Shown: positions 26,812-34,318 of the stretch, piece by piece
How positions within the stretch are numbered: the first letter of the stretch is position 1
How the letters are laid out: the number at the start of each line of letters is the position of its first letter
NCBI GenBank assembly: GCA_036271555.1
Contig: DATBAK010000083.1
Span: 1 to 64,000 of the forward strand
Length of the DNA: 64,000 bases
Origin: Acidimicrobiia bacterium
Lineage (GTDB): Bacteria; Actinomycetota; Acidimicrobiia; IMCC26256; PALSA-610
Direction of reading: 5' to 3'
Notes under the pieces: generated by a model
What the model was told of the DNA's origin: nothing
What the model saw: the letters and a program-made list of their open reading frames with translations, nothing else
Databases searched by the model: none
Position numbers and translations under genes: made by a program

Positions 26812-27825
26812 ATGCCGCCGACCGCCCCGCCCGACCCGATCGCTCCCGAGGGTGTCGCGGCGCCGTCGGGCCGGTGGAAGGTGGTCGTGCGCATCCTCGT
26901 GAGCGCGATCGTGCTCACGATCCTCGTGCTGAAGACGCCGCACTTCGGCGACGTGCTCCCCCATCACGACCACGGGCGCACGGTGCTGCTGCTCACCGTG
27001 GCGCTGCTGCTGATCTTCTCGGGGATCGTGCTGCAGGCGTGGCGCTGGCAGCAGGTGCTGAACGCGTTCGGCCGTCACGTGGGCATCGTGCGCCTGACCG
27101 CGTACACGCTCGCGGGTCAGTTCGTCGGCAACGTGCTGCCCTCGACGATCGGCGGCGATGTCGTGCGCATCAGCCGCGTCGGCGCCACGATCGACTCGAC
27201 CGAGACCGCGTTCGCATCGGTCGCGATCGAGCGGCTCACGGGCTTCATCGCGCTGCCCGCGCTCGTGCTCGTCGGGTTCGTCGTGCACCCGTCGCTCTTC
27301 CACACGCGCCACGCGCCGCTCGCGCTCGTCATCGCCGCGGTGACGCTCGGCGCGCTCGGTCTCATCCTCGCGGCCGCCGCGCACCGCCGGCTCGCGGGCC
27401 GCTTCGCGGAGAACCAGAGCTGGACCCGCTTCATCGGCGCGGTACACGTCGGCGTCGATCGCTTGCGCCGCTATCCGCGCCAGGCGCTCGGTGTCATCGG
27501 CACGTCGTTCGCCTACCAGATCTCCGTGATCGTCGCGATCGTCTGCATCGTGCGGACGCTCGAGCTGCCGGTGCCGACCGGCGCGGTGATCGCGTTCGTG
27601 CCCGCGGTCGCGATGGCGCAAGCGGTGCCGATCTCGATCGGCGGGCTCGGGGTACGCGAGGGAATGCTCGTGCTGTTCCTGCACCCGTTCGGCGTTCGCA
27701 ACGCGCAGGCGATCGCGGTCGGACTGCTCTGGTACGCGGGCGTCCTCATCGTGAGCATGATCGGCGCGCCCGCGTTCGCGGTCGGCAAGCGCCGCCCGCC
27801 CGTCGTCGCGGGACGCGCCTCATGA
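26812..27825 (+). CDS. Lysylphosphatidylglycerol synthase transmembrane/flippase-like membrane protein (UPF0104)
   Basis: 337 residues with about eight membrane helices. Conserved family segments are AWRWQQVLNAFG, YTLAGQFVGNVLPSTIGGDVVRISRVG, AIERLTGFIALPALV and the C-terminal PISIGGLGVREGMLVLFL. The family covers MprF-like flippases and lipid or polyprenol-linked transporters (YbhN, AglD-like). It overlaps the PAP2 gene by four bases (ATGA), which suggests a joint role in membrane lipid or glycolipid handling. Confidence 0.85.
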   Translation: MPPTAPPDPIAPEGVAAPSGRWKVVVRILVSAIVLTILVLKTPHFGDVLPHHDHGRTVLLLTVALLLIFSGIVLQAWRWQQVLNAFGRHVGIVRLTAYTLAGQFVGNVLPSTIGGDVVRISRVGATIDSTETAFASVAIERLTGFIALPALVLVGFVVHPSLFHTRHAPLALVIAAVTLGALGLILAAAAHRRLAGRFAENQSWTRFIGAVHVGVDRLRRYPRQALGVIGTSFAYQISVIVAIVCIVRTLELPVPTGAVIAFVPAVAMAQAVPISIGGLGVREGMLVLFLHPFGVRNAQAIAVGLLWYAGVLIVSMIGAPAFAVGKRRPPVVAGRAS

Positions 27826-28616
27826 GCACCAGCACCGATACCGACGCGATCGCGCGACCGAAGCGCGGCGGCCGCCGGCTGAGCGACGGCGCGGTGATCT
27901 ACTGGTGGGTCGAAGTCCTGATGATCCTCGCGTTCTACTTCGTGTATTCCGCGATCCGGAACGCGAACAAGAGCGACCCATCGGAGGCGCTCCACAACGC
28001 GCGCACGATCATCGACTGGGAGCAGCACCTCTCGATCTTCCACGAGGCGCGGCTCGAGCACTGGGCGCTACACGCGAAGTGGCTCGTGATCGCGTGCAAC
28101 TACTACTACGGATCGTTGCACTTCGTCGTCACCATCGGTGTCGCCATCGTGCTGTTCCGCAAGTGGTCGGACGACTACCCGCGTTGGCGCAACACGCTCG
28201 GTGTGTCGACGGCCCTCGCGCTCGTCGGCTTCATCTCGTACCCGCTCATGCCGCCGCGCCTGCTCGGGCAGTTCGGGCTGTCGCACTACCACTTCGTCGA
28301 CACGCTCGACCGCTACCCCACGTTCTGGTCGTTCGACTCCGGCGCGGTGAGCAAGATCTCGAACCAGTTCGCGGCGATGCCGAGCGTGCACTGCTGCTGG
28401 GCGCTGTGGTGCGCGTGCGTGATGATCTCGCACGCGAAGAAGCCGATCGCGCGCGCCGCCGCCGCGCTGTATCCGGTTGCGACGGTCTCGGTGATCGTGC
28501 TCACCGCGAACCACTACTTCCTCGACGCAGTCGGCGGCTTCACGATCCTCGGCATCGGCTACGTCGTCGCGCAGCTCACGACGCGCGCGGGTCGGCGAGA
28601 ACGGGCGCCCGCATGA
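27822..28616 (+). CDS. PAP2-family integral membrane phosphatase/transferase
   Basis: 264 residues with about six helices. A PAP2 triad is visible: a central AAMPSVHCCWALW motif with the catalytic His region, and the distal NHYFLDAVGGF with the second His and Asp; WSFDSGAVSKISNQFAAMPS is typical of the inositol-phosphorylceramide-synthase-like (PAP2_3) group. It may dephosphorylate a lipid or transfer a headgroup. Its start overlaps the preceding gene (ATGA). Its own stop is again part of an ATGA, from which a chain of four micro-ORFs begins, and its last residues GRRERAPA recur at the end of the third micro-ORF. Confidence 0.85.
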   Translation: MSTSTDTDAIARPKRGGRRLSDGAVIYWWVEVLMILAFYFVYSAIRNANKSDPSEALHNARTIIDWEQHLSIFHEARLEHWALHAKWLVIACNYYYGSLHFVVTIGVAIVLFRKWSDDYPRWRNTLGVSTALALVGFISYPLMPPRLLGQFGLSHYHFVDTLDRYPTFWSFDSGAVSKISNQFAAMPSVHCCWALWCACVMISHAKKPIARAAAALYPVATVSVIVLTANHYFLDAVGGFTILGIGYVVAQLTTRAGRRERAPA

Positions 28617-28702
28617 GCAGCGAGGCGCAGACCAAGCGAGCGGAGGGTCCTGCGATCGACCCTCACCGTCCGGTTCGAGCGAGCGAGGTCGGAGCCGCAT
28701 GA
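28613..28702 (+). CDS. Micro-ORF 1 of the ATGA-linked array
   Basis: 29 residues, starting MSSEAQTKRAEGPAI and ending RASEVGAA. The ATG overlaps the PAP2 stop, and its TGA overlaps the start of micro-ORF 2. No known domain. Whether the peptide itself matters, or only ribosome passage, cannot be told from the sequence. Confidence 0.35.
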   Translation: MSSEAQTKRAEGPAIDPHRPVRASEVGAA

Positions 28703-28788
28703 GCAACGAGGCGCAGACCGAGCGAGCGGAGGGTCCTGCGATCGACCCTCACGGTCCGGTTCGAGCAAGCGAGGTCGGAGCCGCATGA
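28699..28788 (+). CDS. Micro-ORF 2 of the ATGA-linked array
   Basis: 29 residues, starting MSNEAQTERAEGPAI and ending RASEVGAA; differs from micro-ORF 1 at three or so positions. Linked on both sides by ATGA overlaps. Confidence 0.35.
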   Translation: MSNEAQTERAEGPAIDPHGPVRASEVGAA

Positions 28789-28871
28789 GCAACGAGGCGC
28801 AGACCGAGCGAGCGGAGGGTCCTGCGATCGACCCTCACGGTCCGGGTCGGCGAGAACGGGCACCCGCATGA
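28785..28871 (+). CDS. Micro-ORF 3 of the ATGA-linked array
   Basis: 28 residues. The first 20 match micro-ORF 2, but the end is GRRERAPA, identical to the C-terminus of the upstream PAP2 protein. The unit is 83 bases rather than 86, and the ATGA junction is still kept. Confidence 0.35.
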   Translation: MSNEAQTERAEGPAIDPHGPGRRERAPA

Positions 28872-28957
28872 GCAGCGAGGCGCAGACCGAGCGAGCGGAG
28901 GGTCGCGCGATCGACCCTCACGGTCCGGTTCGAGCAAGCCAGGTCGGAGCCGCATGA
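28868..28957 (+). CDS. Micro-ORF 4 of the ATGA-linked array
   Basis: 29 residues, starting MSSEAQTERAEGRAI and ending RASQVGAA. Its hairpin arm is one base pair longer than in the other copies (GAGGGTCG/CGACCCTC). Its TGA overlaps the ATG of the VOC gene, whose first six residues MSNEAQ repeat the micro-ORF start. Confidence 0.35.
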   Translation: MSSEAQTERAEGRAIDPHGPVRASQVGAA

Positions 28958-29718
28958 GCAACGAGGCGCAGATCGATCTCGATCACATCGCGATCGCGGC
29001 GGCCGACACCGCGCCCGGTCTGCGGTTCCTCACCGGCACCCTCGGCGGCACGGTGCTGTCGGGCGGCCAGGCGATCGGCTTCCGTCCGATGCAGGTGCTC
29101 GTCGGCGATCGCGACGGCGGCATGAAGGTCGAGCTGCTCGAACCGTGGGAGACCGAGCGCAACGACTTCCTCGCGCGCTTCGTCGCGCACACCGGCGCCG
29201 GACCGCACCACCTCACGTTCAAGGTGCCCGACTTCGACGACGCGCTCGACGCGGCGCGCGCCGCGGGCTTCACGCCGGTCGGGATCGACCGCTCCGACCC
29301 CCGCTGGCACGAAGCGTTCCTGCACCCCCGTGAAGCGCACGGCACCGTCGTGCAGCTCGCGCAGGCGAGCGACGCCGCGGACCGGGCCTCGTGGCTCGCC
29401 TACGTCGCGCAGCACGGGCCGTCGGGCGAGCCCATCTGGTGGGTCGACCCCGAGCCGCCGACCGAGGGCACCACGTACCTGCGGCGCGTCGTGCTCGGCG
29501 CGCCCGACCCTGCGGTCGTGCTGCCGCTCTACCGCGACCTGCTCGGCGGCGAGGTCGTCGCGAAGGACGACGGCGCGACCGAGCTCGCGTGGCCGGGTGG
29601 TGGACGCATCCGCGTCGAGACCCGCGCCGATCGCGCGCCCGGCGTCGACCGCCTCGAGGTCGAGGGGCTCGGCGCGCCGACCAACGTGCTCGGCACCTGG
29701 TTCACACCTTCGTCGTAG
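28954..29718 (+). CDS. VOC-superfamily protein (glyoxalase/methylmalonyl-CoA epimerase-like)
   Basis: 254 residues with two beta-alpha-beta-beta-beta modules. The first (LDHIAIAAAD, HHLTFKVPDFDDALDAARAAGF, HGTVVQL) keeps His and Glu positions typical of VOC metal sites and resembles methylmalonyl-CoA epimerase; the second (LRRVVLGAPDPAVVLPLYRDLLGGEV) is more degenerate. The substrate is unknown. The start at 28954 is fixed by the ATGA junction with micro-ORF 4. Its 3' end overlaps the convergent LysR gene by 17 bases. Confidence 0.8.
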   Translation: MSNEAQIDLDHIAIAAADTAPGLRFLTGTLGGTVLSGGQAIGFRPMQVLVGDRDGGMKVELLEPWETERNDFLARFVAHTGAGPHHLTFKVPDFDDALDAARAAGFTPVGIDRSDPRWHEAFLHPREAHGTVVQLAQASDAADRASWLAYVAQHGPSGEPIWWVDPEPPTEGTTYLRRVVLGAPDPAVVLPLYRDLLGGEVVAKDDGATELAWPGGGRIRVETRADRAPGVDRLEVEGLGAPTNVLGTWFTPSS

Positions 29719-30607
29719 CGCCTCGGCGCTGCGATCGCACGAGGCGGACGACCGCGTCGCGCACCGCGGCGTCGGCGAGCGAGAGTCGCACGCCGCGCGC
29801 GGTCACGAGCGCGAGCCGGCGCGGCGGCATGTCGGCGATCGCGACCGAGCGCATGCCGGGATCCCCCGGCGGCACCGCGGTCTCGGGGATGATCGACACG
29901 CCCGCGCCCGCGGCGACGAGGTCGCCGATGAGCCGCACGCCCTCGATCTCGATCGGGACCGACAACGTCAGGCCCTGATCGTGCGCCGCGCCCTCGACCT
30001 CGGAGCGCAGCGGGTTACCGAGCGGTGGCAGGATCATCGTGTGCGCGGCGAGCACCGCGAGCGGCACCGGCTCCTTGGCACCGAGATCGACCGAGTTCGG
30101 TACGAGCCCGACGAGGTCCTCGTCGAGCAGGTGCTCGACGACGAGCCGCGAGTCGCTCACCGGTTCGGTGACGACGGCCTGCGACAGCTCTCGTTCGGCC
30201 ACCTCACCCGCGAGCCGCTCCGACGCGCCTTCCGTCACGCGCAGCGAGAGCGCGGGCGCCTGCATGCGGAGGTCGGCGACGAGCGCGGGCACGAGCCACC
30301 GGCTGATCGTGCCGACCGCGCCGAACGTGGCGTGGCCGGTCTGCAGGCCCTGGAGCATCGAGAGGTCGGCGCGCAGGTCGTCGAGTTCGCGGCGCACGTG
30401 GCGGGCGCGCTCGAGCACGATCGTGCCGAACTCGGTGGGCACCGCGCCCCGGCGGCCCCGGCTGAAGAGGCTCACGCCGAGCTCGTCCTCGAGCTGGCGG
30501 ATCTGCTCGGACACGTTCGACTGGACCGTGTGCAGCTGATCGGCCGCGCCCGTGAACGATCCGGCGTCGGCCACGGCCTGCAGGGTCTCGAGATGGCGCA
30601 GCTCCAT
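29702..30607 (-). CDS. LysR-family transcriptional regulator
   Basis: 301 residues. The N-terminal winged helix-turn-helix MELRHLETLQAVADAGSFTGAADQLHTVQSNVSEQIRQLE (written here as the span of residues 1-40) is typical: residues 1-20 MELRHLETLQAVADAGSFTG precede the recognition helix around VQSNVSEQI. The effector domain follows (GAVGTISRWLVPALVADLR, DLVAAGAGVSIIPE). The target is not evident, but it is divergent from whiB and convergent with the VOC gene. A palindrome at 30668-30682 in its own upstream region is a candidate operator. Confidence 0.93.
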   Translation of the reverse strand: MELRHLETLQAVADAGSFTGAADQLHTVQSNVSEQIRQLEDELGVSLFSRGRRGAVPTEFGTIVLERARHVRRELDDLRADLSMLQGLQTGHATFGAVGTISRWLVPALVADLRMQAPALSLRVTEGASERLAGEVAERELSQAVVTEPVSDSRLVVEHLLDEDLVGLVPNSVDLGAKEPVPLAVLAAHTMILPPLGNPLRSEVEGAAHDQGLTLSVPIEIEGVRLIGDLVAAGAGVSIIPETAVPPGDPGMRSVAIADMPPRRLALVTARGVRLSLADAAVRDAVVRLVRSQRRGATTKV

Positions 30608-30667
30608 CGGTCGCTCCGGGCGTCAGGACGGGCGTGTGGGCCCGTCGCATGTGAAAATCTCCACAAG

Positions 30668-30682
30668 CGATGTATAGCATCG
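30668..30682. promoter_or_regulatory. Palindrome CGATG-TATAG-CATCG, candidate LysR operator/promoter
   Basis: Perfect 5-base arms around a TATAG centre, 61 bases upstream of the lysR start. On the minus strand the centre gives TATACA-like sequence (GCTATACATCGC) that could be a -10 box, which would put the operator on the promoter. The form fits the T-N11-A sites of LysR regulators. Confidence 0.4.
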
Positions 30683-30740
30683 TTTTCAGCCGTTTGACAG
30701 ATTGCACGATCGCCGGTTGACTCTCGGGTACTGGATGACT

Positions 30741-30773
30741 CGGAGAGCCGGCCTCCCCCCGGCCGGCTCTCCG
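30741..30773 (+). other. 13-base-pair stem-loop in the whiB leader
   Basis: CGGAGAGCCGGCC (30741-30753) and GGCCGGCTCTCCG (30761-30773) are perfect complements around a 7-base loop TCCCCCC. It lies 58 bases before the whiB start and 133 bases upstream of lysR. There is no T-run, so it is more likely an mRNA leader structure, or a terminator of the actinobacterial type, than a classical terminator. Confidence 0.65.
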
Positions 30774-30831
30774 ATCTCCGGTTCGGTACCGCCCCATCGC
30801 CCCGGCTCGCACGGGCGGAAGGATTCTGCAC

Positions 30832-31179
30832 ATGCCCACTGACACCGTCTCGAGCATCGTGTTCACGGGGGTCCTCGAGTGGACCGCCGACTCGGCCTGC
30901 AGCGGTCGGACCGAGCTCTTCTTCGCCCCAGCCGGCGAGCGACCCGAAGCCCGGGTCGTGCGCGAGGCCGACGCCCGCGCCATCTGTCGTGAGTGCCCCG
31001 TGCTGCTCGAGTGCCGCGACTGGGCGCGCGAGCACCGCGAGTACGGCTTCTGGGGCGGCGAGTCCGAGGAAGAGCGGGCCGCAGCCGGTTATCGGGTCGA
31101 CATGCCCGTCGGTCGCGTGGCGCGCTACCCCCGCGGCAACGGCACGCCCGTCGAGCCGCGCATCTCCAGGATCGCGTAG
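30832..31179 (+). CDS. WhiB-family transcriptional regulator
   Basis: 115 residues. The four cluster-binding cysteines are at 23 and in CRECPVLLEC (52, 55, 61), followed by the family turn GFWGGESEEER and a basic C-terminal stretch. WhiB proteins bind a 4Fe-4S cluster and usually act with the principal sigma factor. The subfamily cannot be fixed; the layout resembles WhiB1/WhiB2-like proteins. ATG start at 30832 with GGAAGG upstream. A TTGACA at 30694-30699 lies upstream, without a clear matching -10. Confidence 0.93.
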   Translation: MPTDTVSSIVFTGVLEWTADSACSGRTELFFAPAGERPEARVVREADARAICRECPVLLECRDWAREHREYGFWGGESEEERAAAGYRVDMPVGRVARYPRGNGTPVEPRISRIA

Positions 31180-31209
31180 GCGCTCAGAACTCGCTACCGT
31201 GCCGCTCTC

Positions 31210-32268
31210 GTGAGCGAGCACGACACGACCCTCGACGGGGTCGACCTCGAAGCCCTGCGGCCCTGGTTCGCGCGTGAAGTCGCGGACGCGACCGGCGCAC
31301 CGCTGCAGGCGTCGCTGATCTCCGGCGGACGGTCGAACCTCACGTACGCGATCGGTGACGGCGCGCACGAGTGGGTGCTGCGGCGGCCGCCGCTCGGGCA
31401 CGTGCTCCCGACCGCGCACGACATGGCCCGCGAGTACACGGTCATCCGCGCGCTCGCGGGGACCGCAGTTCCGGTCCCCGAGGCCTACGCGTTCTGCGAC
31501 GACGCGAGCGTGAACGGTGCGCCCTTCTACGTGATGTCGCGCGTCGACGGTCAGATCCTGCGGACGCCCGACGACATGGCGACGCTCACGAACGACGAAG
31601 CCCGCCGCGGTTCCGAGGCGCTCGTCGACGTGCTCGCCGCGATCCACGGCGTCGACTACACGGCCGTCGGACTCGGCGACTTCGGTCATCCCGACGGCTT
31701 CCTCGCGCGCCAGGTTCGTCGGTGGGGCGAGCAGTGGGAACGCTCGAAGGTCAACGAGATCCCTTCCATCGAGGAGCTCGCCCGCCGGCTGCGCGCCGCG
31801 CTCCCGACGTCACCGCCGCCGACGATCGTGCACGGCGACTACCGGCTCGACAACACGATGCTCGCGGCCGACGATCCGGGGCGCGTGGTCGCCGTGCTCG
31901 ACTGGGAGATGTCGACGCTGGGCGACCCGCTCGCCGACCTCGGACTGTTCCTCCTCTACTGGGGTCAGGCCGATGCGCAGGTGATCGCGACCGGCGCGGG
32001 CATCGACCCCTCGAAGGGTTTCCTGTCGCGCGCCGACGTCGTCGACCGCTACGCGGCGGCGACCGGCACACCGCTCGACGCGCTCGAGTGGTACGAGGCG
32101 TTCGCGGCGTTCAAGCTCGCGATCATCGTCGCCGGCATCCACGCTCGGTACCTCATGGGCAAGACCCTCGGCGAGGGCTTCGACAGCATGGGCGAGATGG
32201 TCGCCCGGCTCGCCGATGCCGCGCTCGAGCGCGCGAACCACTCGTCGATCGCCGCGCTGCGAGGCTGA
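31210..32268 (+). CDS. Phosphotransferase-family protein (aminoglycoside phosphotransferase fold)
   Basis: 352 residues from a GTG. Kinase-like motifs: SGGRSNLTYAI near 40, EWVLRRPP (nucleotide-binding Lys replaced by Arg), catalytic loop IVHGDYRLDNTML and metal motif VLDWEMSTLGDPLADLG. This is the branch often linked with acyl-CoA dehydrogenases (ACAD10/11-like), which phosphorylate hydroxyacyl compounds. Here the neighbours are crcB genes and a CoA-transferase gene, so a role in acyl-CoA metabolism is only a suggestion. The stop overlaps the crcB start by one base. Confidence 0.85.
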   Translation: MSEHDTTLDGVDLEALRPWFAREVADATGAPLQASLISGGRSNLTYAIGDGAHEWVLRRPPLGHVLPTAHDMAREYTVIRALAGTAVPVPEAYAFCDDASVNGAPFYVMSRVDGQILRTPDDMATLTNDEARRGSEALVDVLAAIHGVDYTAVGLGDFGHPDGFLARQVRRWGEQWERSKVNEIPSIEELARRLRAALPTSPPPTIVHGDYRLDNTMLAADDPGRVVAVLDWEMSTLGDPLADLGLFLLYWGQADAQVIATGAGIDPSKGFLSRADVVDRYAAATGTPLDALEWYEAFAAFKLAIIVAGIHARYLMGKTLGEGFDSMGEMVARLADAALERANHSSIAALRG

Positions 32269-32684
32269 TGCGCGATCGCGCGCGCGAGGTCGCGGTCATC
32301 GCGATCGGCGGCGCACTCGGCGCGTCCGCACGCTACGGCGTCGCGCGTGCCGAACCGGTGAAGGCCGGCACGTTTCCGTTGTCGACCTTCGGCATCAACG
32401 TCGTCGGTGCACTCGTGCTCGCAGTGCTGCTCGAGACGCTCGCGCGCCGCGGCGTGCCGCCGTGGTGGATCCGCCCGTTCGGCGCGATCGGTGTGCTCGG
32501 GGGATTCACGACCTTCTCGACGATGTGCGTCGAGGCCATGCTTCTCGGGCGCGACGGACACGTGCCGCTCGCGATTCTGTACGCGCTCGTGAGCATCGCG
32601 ACGGGTGTGATCGTCGTGGTCGCGGGGCTACGGCTCGCGGGGCTGGGACCGCGCGTCGTGCCGCCCGAGGAAGGCGAGTCGTGA
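32268..32684 (+). CDS. crcB: Fluoride channel CrcB (Fluc), first of a pair
   Basis: 138 residues with four membrane helices. Fluc signatures are GGALGASARYGV, TFGINVVGAL (pore Asn) and GVLGGFTTFSTMCVEA (Phe-box and Na+-site Thr). These channels let fluoride leave the cell. The ATG overlaps the previous stop (TGATG), and the gene overlaps the second crcB by four bases (GTGA). Paired Fluc genes in Gram-positive bacteria usually encode the two halves of a heterodimer. Confidence 0.92.
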   Translation: MRDRAREVAVIAIGGALGASARYGVARAEPVKAGTFPLSTFGINVVGALVLAVLLETLARRGVPPWWIRPFGAIGVLGGFTTFSTMCVEAMLLGRDGHVPLAILYALVSIATGVIVVVAGLRLAGLGPRVVPPEEGES

Positions 32685-33046
32685 CGCTGCTCGGCGTCGC
32701 GATCGCGGGCGCGCTCGGTGCACCCGCGCGCTATCTCGTCGAGCTGGCGATCAGCGCGCGCACGGGCCGGCGCTTTCCGTGGGGCACGTTCGTCGTGAAC
32801 GTGACGGGTTCGTTCACGCTCGGCTTCATCACCGGGCTGGCGCTGTACCACGGGCTCGCAACCGCGCCGAAGGCGGTCGTCGGCACCGGCTTCGTCGGCG
32901 CGTACACGACGTATTCCACGTACGCGTACGAGAGCGTCGACGTCGCGGCGCGTCGGTCGACGCGGCTCGCGAGCGCGTACGCGATCGGCTCGGTCGTCGC
33001 AGGAGTGGCCGCCGCGACGCTGGGGCTCATCATCGCGGCCGTGTGA
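32681..33046 (+). CDS. crcB: Fluoride channel CrcB (Fluc), second of a pair
   Basis: 121 residues from a GTG inside the stop of the first crcB. It keeps GALGAPARYLVE, WGTFVVNVTGSF (pore Asn) and GFVGAYTTYSTYAYES, where the Phe-box residues seen in the partner are Tyr. The difference fits a heterodimeric channel in which one subunit supplies one functional pore. No fluoride riboswitch was recognised upstream of the pair. Confidence 0.92.
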   Translation: MTLLGVAIAGALGAPARYLVELAISARTGRRFPWGTFVVNVTGSFTLGFITGLALYHGLATAPKAVVGTGFVGAYTTYSTYAYESVDVAARRSTRLASAYAIGSVVAGVAAATLGLIIAAV

Positions 33047-33076
33047 TACTGCCCGCGGCTTTCGAGGAGGACGCAC

Positions 33077-34276
33077 ATGGGTGTGATGGACGGCATCAAG
33101 GTCGTCGAGGTCGCGGAGCACGGATTCGTGCCGTCGGCGGCGGCGATCCTCGCCGATTGGGGAGCCGATGTCGTGAAGGTCGAGCGCGCGACCGGTGATC
33201 CGCTGCGCGGGATCATGGGCGCGGGCTTCGTCGCCGACACCGGCGACTTCAACTTCTTGTTCGAGCAGTTCAACCGCAACAAGCGCGGCGTCTCGATCGA
33301 CCTGCGCTCCGACGACGGGCGCGCCGCGCTCGACAAGCTGCTCGAGTGGGCCGACGTGTTCATCACGAACTTCTTGCCGTCGGCGCGCACGAAGCTGCGC
33401 CTCCAACCCGAGGACGTGTGGGCCGTGAATCCGCGCCTCGTGTACGCGCGTGGGCACGGGCAGGGCCAGCGCGGACCCGACGCCGACCTCGGCGGCTTCG
33501 ACTCCGTGTCGTACTGGTCGCGCGGCGGGATCGGGCACATGCTCACGCCGCCCGAGGGGCCGTTCATCATGCAGCGGGGCGCGATGGGCGACGGTCCGTC
33601 GGGCGCGTTCCTCGCGGGCGGCATCGGCACCGCGCTGTTCCAGCGCGAGCGCACCGGCAAGGGCGTGCTCGTCGACGTCGCGCTGCTCGGCGCCGCGGTG
33701 TGGACGCTCGCGGTCGACCTCGTGCCGACGTCGATCCTCGAGCGCGACCCCGACAAGTTCGGCGCGACCGTGCTGTCGAGTCCGCTCGTCGGCCCGTACG
33801 CGACGGCCGACGGCCGCTGGCTCGTCCTCAACATGCTCGATGCCGACCGGCACTGGGCACCCGCGTGCCGCGCGCTCGGGCTCGCGCATGTCATCGACGA
33901 TCCTTCGTACGCGACGACCGAGGCGCGCGCCGAGAACCGGGTCGCGCTGCGCCAGTTGTTCATCGAGTGCATCGGCAGCCAGACGCTCGCCGACCTGCGC
34001 GCCGCGCTCAGTGCCGAGGACACCGTGTTCTCCGCGCTCGCGTCGCCGATCGAGGTGATCGCGGACCATCAGGTCGTCGAGAACGGGTACATGCCCGCGC
34101 ACCCCGCGCACGAGAAGGCGCGCGTCGCGTCGGGTCCGGTGCAGTTCGACATGGAGACGACGACCGTCCGCCGACCCGCACCGAAGGTCGGCGAGCACAC
34201 CGACGAAGTGCTCGGCGCCCTCGGCTTCTCGGCCGCCGACATCGAACGCCTGCGAGCCAGCGGCGCCATCGCGTAG
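33077..34276 (+). CDS. Family III CoA-transferase (CaiB/BaiF)
   Basis: 399 residues. Opens with the family pattern GIKVVEVAEHGFVPSAAAILADWGADVVKVE, split here as GIKVVEVAEHG and LADWGADVVKVERATGDPLR; KRGVSIDLRS, ADVFITNF and the GGF-D region around DADLGGFDSVSYWSRGG (catalytic Asp expected near residue 140-180) follow, with VDVALLGAAVW. The enzyme moves CoA between an acyl-CoA and a carboxylic acid; the substrate is unknown. It has a good GGAGG site before the ATG. Confidence 0.9.
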   Translation: MGVMDGIKVVEVAEHGFVPSAAAILADWGADVVKVERATGDPLRGIMGAGFVADTGDFNFLFEQFNRNKRGVSIDLRSDDGRAALDKLLEWADVFITNFLPSARTKLRLQPEDVWAVNPRLVYARGHGQGQRGPDADLGGFDSVSYWSRGGIGHMLTPPEGPFIMQRGAMGDGPSGAFLAGGIGTALFQRERTGKGVLVDVALLGAAVWTLAVDLVPTSILERDPDKFGATVLSSPLVGPYATADGRWLVLNMLDADRHWAPACRALGLAHVIDDPSYATTEARAENRVALRQLFIECIGSQTLADLRAALSAEDTVFSALASPIEVIADHQVVENGYMPAHPAHEKARVASGPVQFDMETTTVRRPAPKVGEHTDEVLGALGFSAADIERLRASGAIA

Positions 34277-34318
34277 GAGCGCGTCAACCTCGCTGCGGAC
34301 TCGTGCGTTGACCCGTTG

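Larger units (their letters stand above)
28613..28957 (+). repeat. Four tandem units, each an ATGA-linked micro-ORF
   Basis: ATGs at 28613, 28699, 28785 and 28868 are spaced 86, 86 and 83 bases and followed by the VOC start at 28954 (86). Each unit begins ATGAGCARCGAGGCGCAGA and encodes 28-29 codons ending in a TGA that overlaps the next ATG. Each unit holds a hairpin GAGGGTC/GACCCTC (first copy 28643-28664). The unit 3 to unit 4 junction copies the PAP2 gene end (GGGTCGGCGAGAACGGGC); the other junctions share GGTCGGAGCCGC. The whole spacer between PAP2 and VOC genes consists of this array. Confidence 0.9.

Noticed and set aside
28613..28957. CRISPR array
   Set aside because: Repeats are contiguous at about 86 bases with no unique spacers and they encode ORFs.
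32200..32270. Fluoride riboswitch before the crcB pair
   Set aside because: The crcB start overlaps the previous stop, leaving no leader; no fluoride aptamer core was seen.
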